Shown: positions 31,798 to 42,276 of the stretch, piece after piece
Position numbering within the stretch: position 1 is the first letter of the stretch
Layout: each line of letters starts with the position of its first letter
Assembly (NCBI GenBank): GCA_009844085.1
Contig: VYCF01000014.1
Span: forward strand, 48,470 to 112,469
From: Gammaproteobacteria bacterium
Lineage (GTDB): Bacteria > Pseudomonadota > Gammaproteobacteria > Pseudomonadales > Pseudohongiellaceae
Reading direction: 5' to 3'
Length of the DNA: 64,000 nt
Notes under the pieces: model-generated
Told to the model about the DNA's origin: nothing
Seen by the model: the letters and a program-made list of their open reading frames with translations, nothing else
Databases searched by the model: none
Translations under genes and position numbers: made by a program

Positions 31798-33492
31798 CTA
31801 TCCGTCTTCCTTAGGGCTATCCTTGTTCATCTGCGCCTTGATCAGGCCGCCGATCGTACCGGGCGATACCTCTTCCGCCTCCTGGCTCTTGTGCTGTTCG
31901 ATCGCTTCTCTTTCCTGATCGATTTCGATCGCCTTGACCGACAGGTTCAGCGCGCGGTTCTTGCGATCGACTCCGACGATCTTCACGTCGATTTCGTCAC
32001 CGTCGTTCAGCTCGGTGCGTGCATCCTTGACCTTTTCGCGCTTGATTTCGGAGGCCTTCAGTATACCTTCCATTTCATCGCCCAGCGCAATAATCGCCGC
32101 CTTGGCTTCCACCGAAACCACGCGTCCCTTTACGATGCTGCCGACGCTGTTGGAGGAAATATAGCTTGAGAACGGATCGTCGCTGAGTTGCTTGATACCG
32201 AGCGAAATGCGTTCGCGCTCCGGATCGATCGACAGGATGACGGTTTCGATTTCCTGACCCTTGCTGAATCGGCGCACCGCATCCTCGCCCGACTCTTCCC
32301 AGGAGATGTCCGAAAGATGCACGAGGCCGTCGATACTGCCTTTCAGGCCGATGAAAATGCCGAAATCCGTGATCGACTTGATCGCGCCTGAAATGCGGTC
32401 GCCCTTGTTGTGCTCCTCGGCGAATCGTTCCCAGGGATTCTGGTGGCATTGCTTGATGCCGAGCGAGATACGGCGGCGCTCCTCATCGATGTCGAGCACC
32501 ATGACTTCAACTTCGTCGCCGAGCTGCACCACCTTCGACGGATGGATATTGCGATTGGTCCAGTCCATCTCGGAAACGTGCACCAGGCCCTCGACGCCCT
32601 CTTCGAGTTCGGCGAAACAGCCGTAGTCGGTGACATTGGTAACCACGGCGTTGACCCGGGTATGCATGGGATAACGCTTCTTGATGGCGACCCAGGGATC
32701 TTCGCCCATCTGCTTCAGTCCGAGCGATACGCGGCTGCGAGCGCGGTCGTACTTGAGAATCTTGACTTCGAGCTCGTCGCCGACATTGACGATTTCGGAA
32801 GGATTCTTGATGCGCTTCCAGGACATGTCCGTGATATGCAGCAGCCCGTCGACGCCGCCGAGGTCGACGAAAGCGCCGTATTCCGTGAGGTTCTTGACCA
32901 CGCCCTTGATGAACATGCCCTCTTCCAGCTTCTCGAGCAGGGCTTCGCGTTCTTCCGAACTGACCGATTCGAGCACGGCGCGGCGTGAGACCACCACGTT
33001 GTTGCGCTTGCGGTCGAGCTTGATCAGTTTGAATTCGAGATTCTGACCTTCCAGATGCTGGGAATCGCGAATCGGCCGCACATCGAGCAGGGAACCGGGA
33101 AGAAAAGCGCGGATATTGTTCAGGTCGACGGTGAAACCGCCCTTGACCTTGCCGTTGATGACGCCCTTGACGGGTTCGTCTTTCTCATAGGCGTCCTCCA
33201 GCACCAGCCAGGATTCGGCCCGCTTGGCCTTTTCACGGGAAAGCCGGGTTTCGCCGAAACCGTCCTCGACGGTTTCGAGAGCGACCTTGACTTCGTCGCC
33301 CACGGACAAGCTGAACGCGCCGTCTTCATCGAGAAACTGGCTGCGCGGGATCACGCCTTCGGACTTCAGTCCGGCATTGACGGTAACCCAATCGGTGTCG
33401 ATATCGACAATGGTGCCGGTGACTATGGCCCCGGGCGTCATATCGATATTGTGCAAACTTTCTTCGAAAAGCTCCTTGAAACTCTCAGTCAT
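31798..33492 (-). CDS. rpsA: 30S ribosomal protein S1
   Basis: A 564-residue S1 with six S1 RNA-binding domains in a row; the later ones carry the [20 protein letters not shown] and [20 protein letters not shown] signatures. It binds mRNA leaders at the 30S platform. The ATG at 33492 ([13 protein letters not shown]) matches the family; an in-frame ATG four codons earlier is possible. It sits between cmk and ihfB as in most gammaproteobacteria. Confidence 0.98.
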   Translation of the reverse strand: MTESFKELFEESLHNIDMTPGAIVTGTIVDIDTDWVTVNAGLKSEGVIPRSQFLDEDGAFSLSVGDEVKVALETVEDGFGETRLSREKAKRAESWLVLEDAYEKDEPVKGVINGKVKGGFTVDLNNIRAFLPGSLLDVRPIRDSQHLEGQNLEFKLIKLDRKRNNVVVSRRAVLESVSSEEREALLEKLEEGMFIKGVVKNLTEYGAFVDLGGVDGLLHITDMSWKRIKNPSEIVNVGDELEVKILKYDRARSRVSLGLKQMGEDPWVAIKKRYPMHTRVNAVVTNVTDYGCFAELEEGVEGLVHVSEMDWTNRNIHPSKVVQLGDEVEVMVLDIDEERRRISLGIKQCHQNPWERFAEEHNKGDRISGAIKSITDFGIFIGLKGSIDGLVHLSDISWEESGEDAVRRFSKGQEIETVILSIDPERERISLGIKQLSDDPFSSYISSNSVGSIVKGRVVSVEAKAAIIALGDEMEGILKASEIKREKVKDARTELNDGDEIDVKIVGVDRKNRALNLSVKAIEIDQEREAIEQHKSQEAEEVSPGTIGGLIKAQMNKDSPKEDG

Positions 33493-33529
33493 GAAACGTA
33501 CCAATCTTTGACCTGGTTGATTTTCAACA

Positions 33530-34198
33530 TCAGCCGCCGCGCCGGGCGGCTATCGATTGCATGACCCGATCGACGACCTGATCTATGCTCAATTGTGAGG
33601 TGTCAATCTCGATCGCGCCTGTCGCCGGCCGCAACGGTGAAATACTCCGCTGCTCGTCGCGCCGGTCCCGCGACCGCAAGCCCCGCAAAAGGTCGGGCAG
33701 TCTAGCACCGAGACCCTTATCAATCAACTGCTTATGCCGCCGTTTCGCGCGGACTTCGGCGCTGGCGGTGAGGAAGAACTTGACCTCGGCGTCAGCGAAA
33801 ACGACGGCGCCCATATCACGTCCTTCGGCGACGAGTCCGGGTTGGCGGCGAAAATCCCTTTGCCAGGGGAGCAAGGCCTTGCGCACTTCGGGCAAGGCCG
33901 CGATGCGGCTTGCCAGTTCATCCACCAGTGCGGTTCGGATAGCGGTGCTTACGTCCTCGCCATGCAGTCTTATGCCCCCGCCCGCGTTGAACTCCACCGG
34001 CAGTCCCGGCGCAAGCGCCGCGATCACGGCGCCGTTGTCCGGCTCGATGTCGCTCCGGTGGGAGGCAAGCGCGAGTACACGATACAAGGCGCCGCTATCG
34101 AGCAGGTGAAATCCCAGCATCGCCGCCACTCGCCCGGCGATGGTCCCCTTGCCAGTGGCCGACGGTCCGTCGAAAGTGATGACAGGCGCCTCGCTCAC
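33530..34198 (-). CDS. cmk: cytidylate kinase
   Basis: A 222-residue (d)CMP kinase. The P-loop GPSATGKGT begins at about residue 11, followed by LDSGALYR and GRDMGAVVF, and the lid region has [14 protein letters not shown]. The start is a GTG at 34198 that overlaps the stop of the tyrA-aroA gene (GTGA). An upstream extension of the frame reads through aroA and is not real. Confidence 0.95.
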   Translation of the reverse strand: MSEAPVITFDGPSATGKGTIAGRVAAMLGFHLLDSGALYRVLALASHRSDIEPDNGAVIAALAPGLPVEFNAGGGIRLHGEDVSTAIRTALVDELASRIAALPEVRKALLPWQRDFRRQPGLVAEGRDMGAVVFADAEVKFFLTASAEVRAKRRHKQLIDKGLGARLPDLLRGLRSRDRRDEQRSISPLRPATGAIEIDTSQLSIDQVVDRVMQSIAARRGG

Positions 34199-36444
34199 GG
34201 AATCAGGTCCGTCTCGGCGATATCGAGCCCAGCCTTGCGCGCCAGCGCGGCGAAGCCGGGAAATGAAGTGGCTACGTTTGCGCAATTGCGAATCGTCACG
34301 GCTTCGCGGCAGCGCAAGCCCGCCACGGCGAAGGCCATGGCGATGCGATGGTCGCCGTGACTTTCGATGACGCCGCCTCCCGGTTCGCCGCCTACCACAC
34401 GAATGCCGTCGGGCCAGGTCTCGTTTTCGATGCCGAGCACGCTCAGACCCTGCGCCATGGCGTCGATGCGGTCGCTTTCCTTGACGCGCAGTTCGCCGGC
34501 GCCTCGAACCCGGGTTTCGCCTTCGGCGCAAGCGGCGGCGACGAGTAGCGCGGGAATTTCGTCGATGGCCAGCGCCACCTGTTCCGCGCCGATGTCAACG
34601 CCATGCAAGGGGCGATATCGCACTTCGATATCGGCCACGGGTTCGCCGCCCGACTCGCGCTCATTGCGCAGGCGGATGTCGGCGCCCATTTGCCGCAGAA
34701 TTTCGATGATGCCGGTGCGGGTCGGATTGACGCCGACATGTTCCAGCGTCAACGCCGAGCCGGGCGTGATCGCAGCGGCGACCATAAAGAAAGCCGCCGA
34801 GGAAACATCGCCGGGGATATCGATAGAGGCGGCGGTGAGCGTCTGTCCTCCCTCGATGCTGACACTGCCTTCCACGGGACCGGCTTCCAGTCGTACTCCG
34901 AATCCGCGCAACATGCGTTCGGTGTGGTCGCGGCACGGGCCCGGTTCGCGTACCGTCGTCACGCCGTCCGCGTACAGGCCGGCAAGCAGCAGGCAGGATT
35001 TCACCTGGGCGCTTGCAACGGGCATGTCGTAGTCGATGCCTTGCAATCCGCCGGCGGCGGCGCCGTTCAACCGCAAGGGCGGTCGTCCTCCGGCTTCCGC
35101 GACGATGTGCGCGCCCATGGACGACAAGGGCTTGATGATGCGATCCATGGGCCGTGAGGAGAGGGACTCGTCGCCATGCATTTCGCTGGCGAATTGCTGT
35201 CCGGCCAGCACACCCGCGAGCAAGCGCATGGCGGTGCCCGCGTTGCCCATGTACAGGGGTTTACGCGGCGCCTGCAATCCCTTGATGCCGACGCCGTAAA
35301 TCCGCAGGCAGCCGTTTTCCGGCCCGGCGATGGTGACGCCGAGTTCGCGAAACGCCGCCAGGGTGTTGAGCGCGTCTTCGCCTTCGAGGAAACCGCTGAC
35401 GTTTGTCACGCCTTCGGCAAGCGAACCGAGCATCACGGCGCGATGGGAAATCGATTTGTCGCCGGGAACGCGGATGCGGCCCTTGATCACGCCTCCCGGC
35501 TGCACCAGTAAGCTCTTTTGAAACCTGGTTTGAAACCCGGATTCGCTCCTCGAATGCGACTTGTATTCGTTATCCCTCCGGAAATGGCCAAGATCGAAAT
35601 TTTCCCGCGCCAGCCGCCCCCGGCGCAGACGCTTGCCCAGCGCAGCGCGGTCATTCTCCGTCAGCGCCTGTCGCATCTGCTTCAATTCTTCCGTCAGGGC
35701 GTCCAGCGCTTCCCTGGCAGCCGAAGAATTGGCGCTGAAAATATCGGCCCACAAATCGGGGTCGCTCGCCGCCAGCCTGGTGAAATCGGCGAAACCGCTG
35801 GCGGCGTAGCGATTCACGTCCGAGCCGGCTTCCCGCCGGGCCAGCAGGCCGGCTACCGCGAAAGCGAGCAGGTGCGGCAGATGGCTCGTCAACGCGAGGA
35901 TGCGGTCGTGGCGCGCCGCGCTCATGGCGAGCACGTTGGCGCCAAGCATGCGCCACATATCGTGAACCGCTGCGATTGCCTCGGAGTCGGTGTCCTCAAG
36001 CGGGGTGAGAACGACATTGCGGTCAAGGAACAGGTCCGCTTTCGAGGCCGCAAAGCCGCTTTGTTCCGAACCGGCAAGCGGATGACCGGGAACCACTCTG
36101 GTCCTGAAGCTTGCCGGCATAACCGCAAGCGCTTCGGTCAGATGCCCCTTGGCGCTGGCCACGTCGGTGATCACGGCTTCCTGAGCGGTGCATTTTTCAA
36201 GTTCGCGTAATATTCCGGGCGCCGCCAGCGGCGGCGCGGCGACGATCACCAGTTCCGCACCGGAACAGACTTCGCTCAATTCGCCGGCCGTATCGATCGC
36301 CTGCTCGTCGAGCGCCGATCGCACCGCCTTTTCGTCGAGATCCACGGCGCCGATCCGCAGGCCGGCGTCAGCGCGCTTGAGAGCCCTGGCCAGGGATCCC
36401 CCGATCAGGCCCAGTCCGACAATGGCTATTCTGCTCGGTTTCAT
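34195..36444 (-). CDS. fused prephenate dehydrogenase / 5-enolpyruvylshikimate-3-phosphate synthase
   Basis: A 749-residue bifunctional protein. Residues 1-~290 are TyrA: the Rossmann motif GLGLIGGSLA at 10-19, VVPGHPLAGSEQSGF and an alpha-helical C-lobe. After a ~20-residue linker, residues ~310-749 are AroA: PGDKSISHRAVMLGSLAEG, GNAGTAMRLLAGVL and KESDRIDAMAQGL. The two halves act in tyrosine synthesis and in the shikimate pathway step to EPSP. The same fusion is known in Pseudomonas and relatives. The frame is continuous, so this is a true fusion and not a readthrough artefact. Confidence 0.96.
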   Translation of the reverse strand: MKPSRIAIVGLGLIGGSLARALKRADAGLRIGAVDLDEKAVRSALDEQAIDTAGELSEVCSGAELVIVAAPPLAAPGILRELEKCTAQEAVITDVASAKGHLTEALAVMPASFRTRVVPGHPLAGSEQSGFAASKADLFLDRNVVLTPLEDTDSEAIAAVHDMWRMLGANVLAMSAARHDRILALTSHLPHLLAFAVAGLLARREAGSDVNRYAASGFADFTRLAASDPDLWADIFSANSSAAREALDALTEELKQMRQALTENDRAALGKRLRRGRLARENFDLGHFRRDNEYKSHSRSESGFQTRFQKSLLVQPGGVIKGRIRVPGDKSISHRAVMLGSLAEGVTNVSGFLEGEDALNTLAAFRELGVTIAGPENGCLRIYGVGIKGLQAPRKPLYMGNAGTAMRLLAGVLAGQQFASEMHGDESLSSRPMDRIIKPLSSMGAHIVAEAGGRPPLRLNGAAAGGLQGIDYDMPVASAQVKSCLLLAGLYADGVTTVREPGPCRDHTERMLRGFGVRLEAGPVEGSVSIEGGQTLTAASIDIPGDVSSAAFFMVAAAITPGSALTLEHVGVNPTRTGIIEILRQMGADIRLRNERESGGEPVADIEVRYRPLHGVDIGAEQVALAIDEIPALLVAAACAEGETRVRGAGELRVKESDRIDAMAQGLSVLGIENETWPDGIRVVGGEPGGGVIESHGDHRIAMAFAVAGLRCREAVTIRNCANVATSFPGFAALARKAGLDIAETDLIP

Positions 36445-36474
36445 GCCAGCGAATTCATGTAGAAAGGCGCGATT

Positions 36475-37293
36475 TCAGGCGCCGGCCGGATAAGAGCCGA
36501 GTATTTTAACCGCGTCCGTACATGCGCTTAAGCGGCGGAACAATTCCTCGACTTTTTCGTCCCGGCAGTGGCCCTCGAAATCCACGAAGAAGATGTATTC
36601 CCATTTCTCGTCACGTGACGGACGCGATTCGAGGCGGCTCAGACTGATCTGCAAGTTCTCGAAAGGCTCGAGTACCCGGAACAGTGCGCCGGGACGATTT
36701 CCCGTGTAAACCAGGATGCTGGTCTTGTCATGCCCACTCGGCGCGGCCTGTTCCCGTCCGAGGATGGCGAAACGCGTGCGATTGCCCACCTGGTCCTGGA
36801 TCGATTCCTCCAGCGCCTGCAAGTCGTAGATCTTGCGCGCCATGTTGCCGGCAATCGCCGCGACTGCCGGGTCTTCCGCCGCCATTCGCGCCGCCTCGCC
36901 GTTGCTCGCGCATTCGCGCAGCGGCACGTCGGGCATATGCGACCGCAGCCACTTGCGGCATTGGGCCAATGATTGCGGATGCGAGGCGACGCAGTCGAAA
37001 GCAGCTCGCGGGACGCCATCCCGGGCAAGCAGATGATGTTCGATCGGCACGACCTGTTCGGCGACGATCTGCGCGGGACTGTCGATCAGGCAGTCCTGGG
37101 TATTGTTCACGGCGCCTTCGGTGGAATTCTCGATCGGCGTAACGCCATAGTCGGCCTTGCCCGATTCCACCGCCGCGAAAACTTCATCGATGGCGCGGCA
37201 ATCGAGCAATTCGCAGTCATTGCCGAACTGGCGCAAGGCCGCTTCCTGGGAGAATGTGCCCGGCGGTCCCAGGTAGGCGATTCTGGCGGTCAA
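36475..37293 (-). CDS. pheA: prephenate dehydratase without chorismate mutase domain
   Basis: A 272-residue enzyme converting prephenate to phenylpyruvate. It begins directly with the catalytic domain ([20 protein letters not shown] at 5-24), has the active-site TRF in [10 protein letters not shown] and ends with an ACT domain containing LSRLESRP for phenylalanine feedback. The chorismate mutase (AroQ) domain of the usual ~365-residue P-protein is absent: the ATG overlaps the gyrA stop (ATGA), leaving no room for it. Chorismate mutase must be encoded elsewhere. Confidence 0.94.
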   Translation of the reverse strand: MTARIAYLGPPGTFSQEAALRQFGNDCELLDCRAIDEVFAAVESGKADYGVTPIENSTEGAVNNTQDCLIDSPAQIVAEQVVPIEHHLLARDGVPRAAFDCVASHPQSLAQCRKWLRSHMPDVPLRECASNGEAARMAAEDPAVAAIAGNMARKIYDLQALEESIQDQVGNRTRFAILGREQAAPSGHDKTSILVYTGNRPGALFRVLEPFENLQISLSRLESRPSRDEKWEYIFFVDFEGHCRDEKVEELFRRLSACTDAVKILGSYPAGA

Positions 37294-39884
37294 TGGGTCT
37301 GATCCGCCGGAGGCGGTTCCTCGCCTGCATCCATGACGTCTTCCGACTCGTCGATCTGTTCGAGACCCACGAGTTTCTCGCCCTCCTTGAGATTGATCAG
37401 CGTCACGCCCTGGGCGGACCTGCTGACCTTGGAAATTTCGTCCACCCGTGTTCTCACCAGCGTGCCCTTGTCTGAGATCAGCATGATTTCATCGTTTTCG
37501 GTGACCTGTACCGCGCCTACGACCGGGCCGTTGCGCTCGCTGGTTTTCAGGCCGATCACGCCCTGGGTCGCCCTTCCCTTAACCGGGAACTGCGAGGTGT
37601 CGGTCCTCTTGCCATAGCCGTTTTCACTTACGGTCAGGATCTGCCTGTCGTCGTCGGCAATGATCAGCGAGATCATCTGGGCGCCGGGTTGCAATCGCAT
37701 GCCGCGAACGCCTCTTGCCTGCCGGCCCATGACTCTTACCGCGGATTCCTTGAAACGCGAAGTCTTGCCGCTGCTGCTCACGAGCATGATGTCCTGCTCG
37801 CCGTCGGTAATCGCGGTTCCGATCAGGGTGTCGTCATCGCGCAATTCGATCGCCCGCAGCCCGACGCTTCGCGGCCGCGCGAATTCGGACAGGGCGGTCT
37901 TCTTCACGAAACCGCTGCGGGTCGCCATGAAGACGAAATGATCCTCATCGAACTCCTTGACCGACAGCATCGCCGTGATGCGTTCGCCTTCGTCCAGGGT
38001 CGGAATGATGTTGATGATGGGCTTGCCGCGGGAAGTGCGGGACGCGAGTGGAATCTGGTAGACCTTGAGTTGGTACACCTTGCCCGCGTTGCTGAAACAC
38101 AGCAGCGTATCGTGGGTATTGGCGATCAGCATCCGCGTGACGAAATCCTCGCCCTTGACCGTGGCGGCGGCCTTGCCCATGCCGCCGCGGCGCTGGGCGC
38201 TATAGTCCGCAACAGGCTGGGTCTTGGTATAGCCGAGATGGGAGATCGTGACCACGCGGTCTTCGGGCGTGATCAGGTCTTCCATCGTCAGATCGTGCTG
38301 GCTGCCGACGATTTCCGTGCGGCGGGAGTCGCCGTAGTCCTTGCGTACCTGCTCGAGTTCCTCGCGCACGACCCCGAGCAGGCGTCCGGGATCGTCGAGA
38401 ATCCCGATGTATTCCGCGATCTTGCCAAGCAGGTCCTTGTAGTCCTTTACCAGCTTTTCGTGTTCGAGCCCGGTAAGCCGGTGCAGGCGCAGGTCGAGTA
38501 TCGCCTGGGCCTGTTCCGGGGAAAGGAAGTACTCACTGCCTGCCTTTCCTTCCTTGAGGCCGTAGGCAGGGTCGAGATCGTCCGGACGGCAGGCGTCGGC
38601 GCCGACCCCGCTGAGCATTTCCACGACTTCGGCCGAGACCCAGGATTGCGCGAGCAGCTTCTCCTTCGCTTCCACCGGCGTCGGCGAGGTCTTGATGAGT
38701 TCGATGACGGCGTCGATATTACCGAGGGCCACCGCCAGGCCTTCGAGCAGATGGCCGCGCTCCCTGGCCTTGCGCAACAGGTAGATCGTGCGGCGGGAGA
38801 CGACTTCGCGCCGGTGCCGAATGAAGGCTTCGAGCATGCCTTTCAGGTTGAGCAACTTGGGCTGGCCGTCGACGAGGGCGACCATGTTGATGCCGAAACC
38901 CGATTGCATCTGGGTATGGGAATAGAGGTTGTTCAGCACCACTTCGCCCATTTCGTTCTTGCGCAACTCGATGACGATGCGCATGCCGTCCTTGTCGGAT
39001 TCGTCGCGCAATTCGGTGATGCCTTCGATTTTCTTCTCCTTGACGAGATCGGCGATGCGTTCGATCAGCCTGGCCTTGTTCACCTGGTACGGGATCTCGC
39101 TGACGATGATGGTTTCCTTGCCGCTGTTCTCGTCCCTGAGAATCTCGGCGCGGGCCCGGACGTAGACCATGCCGCGGCCCGAGCGATAGGCCTGCACGAT
39201 GCCCGCCCTGCCGTTGATGATGGCGGCGGTGGGGAAGTCGGGTCCGGTGATATGTTCCATCAGCCCGTCGACGCTGATCTCCGGATCTTCCAGCAAGGCC
39301 ATCGCGCCATTGATCACTTCTTCGAGATTGTGCGGAGGAATATTCGTCGCCATGCCCACGGCGATGCCCGAGGAGCCGTTGATCAGCAGATTCGGAATCC
39401 GCGTCGGCAGCACATCGGGAACTTCTTCGGTGTCGTCGTAATTAGGTGAAAAATCGACGGTTTCCTTGTCGAGATCGGCGAGCAGTTCCTGGGAAATGCG
39501 CGCCATGCGAATTTCGGTGTAACGCATGGCCGCTGCCTGGTCGCCGTCGACGGAACCGAAATTGCCCTGGCCGTCGACCAGGGGATAGCGCAGGGAGAAA
39601 TCCTGGGCCATGCGGACGACGGTATCGTAGACCGCGCTCTCGCCATGAGGATGATATTTGCCGATCACGTCGCCGACGACGCGGGCGGATTTCTTGTAGG
39701 GCTTGTCGTGATCGTTGGACAGCACGCGCATGGCGAACAGGATCCGGCGATGCACCGGTTTCAGGCCGTCGCGCACATCGGGCAGCGCCCGGCCGACGAT
39801 CACGCTCATGGCATAGGCGAGATAGGACTCTCGCATCTCGGTTTCTAGCGCAACGGGAGAAACCTGCTGGTCGGATTCCGGCAT
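37290..39884 (-). CDS. gyrA: DNA gyrase subunit A
   Basis: An 864-residue type IIA topoisomerase subunit. The catalytic tyrosine lies in MRYTEIRMA. The quinolone-resistance region reads [10 protein letters not shown], keeping the Ser and Asp at the positions usually changed in resistant strains. The GyrA box in the C-terminal pinwheel reads QRRGGMG, not QRRGGKG. An acidic tail ends the protein. It is first in the leftward run into pheA, tyrA-aroA, cmk, rpsA and ihfB. Confidence 0.98.
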   Translation of the reverse strand: MPESDQQVSPVALETEMRESYLAYAMSVIVGRALPDVRDGLKPVHRRILFAMRVLSNDHDKPYKKSARVVGDVIGKYHPHGESAVYDTVVRMAQDFSLRYPLVDGQGNFGSVDGDQAAAMRYTEIRMARISQELLADLDKETVDFSPNYDDTEEVPDVLPTRIPNLLINGSSGIAVGMATNIPPHNLEEVINGAMALLEDPEISVDGLMEHITGPDFPTAAIINGRAGIVQAYRSGRGMVYVRARAEILRDENSGKETIIVSEIPYQVNKARLIERIADLVKEKKIEGITELRDESDKDGMRIVIELRKNEMGEVVLNNLYSHTQMQSGFGINMVALVDGQPKLLNLKGMLEAFIRHRREVVSRRTIYLLRKARERGHLLEGLAVALGNIDAVIELIKTSPTPVEAKEKLLAQSWVSAEVVEMLSGVGADACRPDDLDPAYGLKEGKAGSEYFLSPEQAQAILDLRLHRLTGLEHEKLVKDYKDLLGKIAEYIGILDDPGRLLGVVREELEQVRKDYGDSRRTEIVGSQHDLTMEDLITPEDRVVTISHLGYTKTQPVADYSAQRRGGMGKAAATVKGEDFVTRMLIANTHDTLLCFSNAGKVYQLKVYQIPLASRTSRGKPIINIIPTLDEGERITAMLSVKEFDEDHFVFMATRSGFVKKTALSEFARPRSVGLRAIELRDDDTLIGTAITDGEQDIMLVSSSGKTSRFKESAVRVMGRQARGVRGMRLQPGAQMISLIIADDDRQILTVSENGYGKRTDTSQFPVKGRATQGVIGLKTSERNGPVVGAVQVTENDEIMLISDKGTLVRTRVDEISKVSRSAQGVTLINLKEGEKLVGLEQIDESEDVMDAGEEPPPADQTH

Positions 39885-39967
39885 TGGATGGAAGTATCTT
39901 GAGCTTGATTACTTATTGATTTATCGGCGGATTTCCCGGCCGCTGAACGCGCCGGAGAAAGGTGTGA

Positions 39968-39976
39968 ATTCTAGCA
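39968..39976 (-). promoter_or_regulatory. extended -10 promoter element for gyrA
   Basis: On the minus strand TGCTAGAAT combines a TGn extension with a near-consensus -10 (TAGAAT at 39968-39973), ~84 bp before the gyrA ATG. No clear -35 box is seen 16-18 bp upstream, as is usual for extended -10 promoters. The end of repeat copy C lies 36 bp upstream. Confidence 0.45.
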
Positions 39977-40011
39977 CATTGCGTCGATCCAGTCTCTTTG
40001 TGATTGGGCTG

Positions 40012-40149
40012 GTGGCCTCGACCCGTCGCCGCCGGCAAATGGGGGGTTCAGCGGACGCCGTAAATACATCCATGTAGGCTTCGGGCTCGACATCCTTGTC
40101 TCGCACGCCCGCTGAACCCCCCATTTGCCGACGGCGACTCACGTTGTGC
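40012..40149 (-). repeat. interspersed structured element, copy C (~138 bp, inverted)
   Basis: Read on the minus strand it begins GCACAACGTGAGTCGCCGTC and ends GGCGACGGGTCGAGGCCAC. Arms are GGCAAATGGGGGGT and ACCCCCCATTTGCC, exact complements and unlike the other copies. The core has GACAAGGATGTC (40089-40100) and TACATGGATGTATTTACGGC. It fills most of the divergent gyrA/mtaD gap, and its GCAC end lies ~25 bp before the mtaD -10 box. Confidence 0.88.
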
Positions 40150-40174
40150 GAGGTTTCAGATTTTGTTGTGTTGT

Positions 40175-40180
40175 TATAAT
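40175..40180 (+). promoter_or_regulatory. -10 box of the mtaD operon promoter
   Basis: TATAAT at 40175-40180 is exact, 27 bp before the TTG start of mtaD. The -35 side is weak (GGTTTC at 40152-40157 with a 17-bp spacer), only 3 bp beyond repeat copy C. Confidence 0.42.
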
Positions 40181-40206
40181 CGCGGCCCGCATTGGAGGTT
40201 GCCGCG

Positions 40207-41541
40207 TTGAATTCGGTACGGCCTGAAGAAGTTGACCTGCTTATACGGGCGCGGTGGATCGTGCCCGTGATTCCTAGCGGCGAAGTGTTGAGTAATCACG
40301 CGCTGGCGGTGCGCGGGGGGCGTATTGCGGGGCTGGCGCCGGTGGATGAAGCTGTTGCCGTTTGGCGGGCGGATGAAGTTCTCGATCTTGAGAGTCACGC
40401 GCTTGTTCCCGGCCTGGTCAACAGTCATGGGCACTCGCCGATGAGCCTGTTGCGCGGCGTCGCCGACGATCTGCCCTTGCAGGAATGGCTGGAAGAGCAT
40501 ATCTGGCCGCTGGAGAATCGCCTCATCGGCCCCGAGTTCGTCCGCGCCGGCGCGCAATTGGCCATGGCCGAAATGATTCGCGGCGGGACGACCTGCTTTG
40601 CCGACATGTATTTTTTCCCCGACGTGGTCGCGGATTGCGTGGCCGACGCCGGCATGCGCGCCCAGCTATGCGGGCCGATTCTGGATTTCCCCTCGATCTG
40701 GGCGGCCGGCCCGGAAGAATACCTGGACAAGGCGCGGGAGTTGTGCGAGCGCTTCCGCGAACATCCGCGGCTGCACATCGCGTTCGGTCCCCATGCTCCA
40801 TATACGGCATCGGACGATCAGTTGCGCGCGGCGGCCCGGCACGCGGAGGATCTCGGCGCGCCGATCCACATCCATGTCCACGAGACCGCGGCCGAAGTCG
40901 ACGAGGCGGTTCGCGCGAACGGACGCCGCCCCCTTGCCCGGCTTGAGGAACTCGGCCTGATCGGTCCGCGTTTCCAATGCGTGCACGCCACGCAATTGCT
41001 CGATGAGGAAATTGCGATGCTCGCCGCAACTGGCGCCTCGGTCATACATTGTCCCGAATCCAATCTGAAACTTGCGAGCGGCGCCTGCCGGGTCGCCGAC
41101 CTGCTCGAGGCAGGCGTGAATGTTGCGCTGGGCGCCGACGGCGCCGCCAGCAACAACGACCTCGACATGTTCGGCGAAATGCGCACAGCGGCGCTGCTCG
41201 GCAAACTCGTGGCGGAAGACGCCGCGGCCTTGCCGGCGGCGGCGGTGCTGGAGATGGCGACGATCAACGGCGCGCGGGCGCTGGGAATCGATCGCGAAAC
41301 CGGCAGCCTGGAAACCGGCAAATGGGCCGATGTGACCGCGGTCGATCTCGGACGCCTCAATACCAGTCCGCTTTATGACGTCTGCTCCCATCTCGTTTAC
41401 GCCGCGCAATCGTCACAGGTCACCCATGTCTGGTGCGCCGGGCGGCGCCTGCTCGCGGACAGCCGTTTACTGACCCTCAACGAGAACGCGGTTCTCGAAT
41501 CCGCGGGACACTGGCGGGAGCAGGTGCTGGCTGAGGCTTGA
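40207..41541 (+). CDS. mtaD: TRZ/ATZ family amidohydrolase, probable 5'-methylthioadenosine deaminase
   Basis: A 444-residue metal-dependent amidohydrolase. Metal ligands are visible in NSHGHSPMSLLRG, HIHVHETAAEVDEA, the CVHATQL histidine and GADGAASNNDLDM. Its neighbours (ubiG, mupP, SDR, gyrA) match the Pseudomonas MTA deaminase locus, on which the substrate call rests; related family members act on SAH or guanine. The TTG at 40207 is chosen because GGAGG (40194-40198) lies 8 nt before it; a TTG at 40192 overlaps that site. mtnA, which lies between this gene and gyrA in Pseudomonas, is missing. Confidence 0.85.
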   Translation: MNSVRPEEVDLLIRARWIVPVIPSGEVLSNHALAVRGGRIAGLAPVDEAVAVWRADEVLDLESHALVPGLVNSHGHSPMSLLRGVADDLPLQEWLEEHIWPLENRLIGPEFVRAGAQLAMAEMIRGGTTCFADMYFFPDVVADCVADAGMRAQLCGPILDFPSIWAAGPEEYLDKARELCERFREHPRLHIAFGPHAPYTASDDQLRAAARHAEDLGAPIHIHVHETAAEVDEAVRANGRRPLARLEELGLIGPRFQCVHATQLLDEEIAMLAATGASVIHCPESNLKLASGACRVADLLEAGVNVALGADGAASNNDLDMFGEMRTAALLGKLVAEDAAALPAAAVLEMATINGARALGIDRETGSLETGKWADVTAVDLGRLNTSPLYDVCSHLVYAAQSSQVTHVWCAGRRLLADSRLLTLNENAVLESAGHWREQVLAEA

Positions 41542-42276
41542 ATGCGGGGCTTGAATGAGATGCAAAACCTCGATCCACAGGAAATCCGCAAATTCGAGGC
41601 GCTTGCGAGCCGCTGGTGGGATCCGAACAGCGAATTCAGACCCTTGCACGAAATCAATCCCCTGCGCATGGGCTACATCGCGCGCATGGTCAATCCCGCC
41701 GGAAAAAAGGTCGTCGACATAGGCTGCGGCGGCGGCATTCTCGCCGAAGCCATGCGACGGCATGGCGCCGAGGTCACCGGCATCGACATGGCCGACGCCG
41801 CGCTCGCCGTCGCCCGGCTGCACTTGCGGGAAAGCGGTCTCGAGATCGACTACCGGAAATGCACGGCGGAACAACTCGCCGCCGAGGCGCCGGGAGAATT
41901 CGACCTGGTAACCTGTCTCGAAATGCTCGAACACGTGCCCGACCCGGGCTCGGTGGTCGAGGCCTGCCGGCGTCTGCTCAAGCCCGGCGGACTCGCGGTT
42001 TTCGCCACCATCAACCGCAATCCCAAGTCATGGCTTTTCGCCATCGTCGGCGCCGAGTACGTATTGCGCCTGCTGCCCCGGGGCACCCATGAATACGCGA
42101 AGCTGATCAAGCCGTCGGAACTCGCGGGCTGGTGCCGCGCCGCCGGCTTCGAACTCGAAGCGCAGATCGGTTTGGGCTACAACCCCTTTACCAAAAAGTA
42201 CTTTCTGCAACGGAACCTGGACGTGAATTACATCGCCTGCTACCGCAAGCCCGCGGAATCGGAAGACGAACGATGA
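41542..42276 (+). CDS. ubiG: ubiquinone biosynthesis O-methyltransferase UbiG
   Basis: A 244-residue SAM-dependent methyltransferase for both O-methylations in ubiquinone synthesis. Motif I is VVDIGCGGGILAE, and the family signatures FEALASRWWDPNSEFRPLHEINPLR and CLEMLEHVPDP are present in full. The ATG at 41542 follows the mtaD stop directly; a second ATG at 41560 (MQNLDPQEI) is equally plausible. The gene ends in an ATGA overlap with mupP. Confidence 0.96.
   Translation: MRGLNEMQNLDPQEIRKFEALASRWWDPNSEFRPLHEINPLRMGYIARMVNPAGKKVVDIGCGGGILAEAMRRHGAEVTGIDMADAALAVARLHLRESGLEIDYRKCTAEQLAAEAPGEFDLVTCLEMLEHVPDPGSVVEACRRLLKPGGLAVFATINRNPKSWLFAIVGAEYVLRLLPRGTHEYAKLIKPSELAGWCRAAGFELEAQIGLGYNPFTKKYFLQRNLDVNYIACYRKPAESEDER

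Noticed and set aside
42132..42272. N-terminal extension of MupP inside ubiG
   Set aside because: The DxD motif would be displaced far from the N-terminus, and the ATG at 42273 has the usual ATGA overlap with ubiG.
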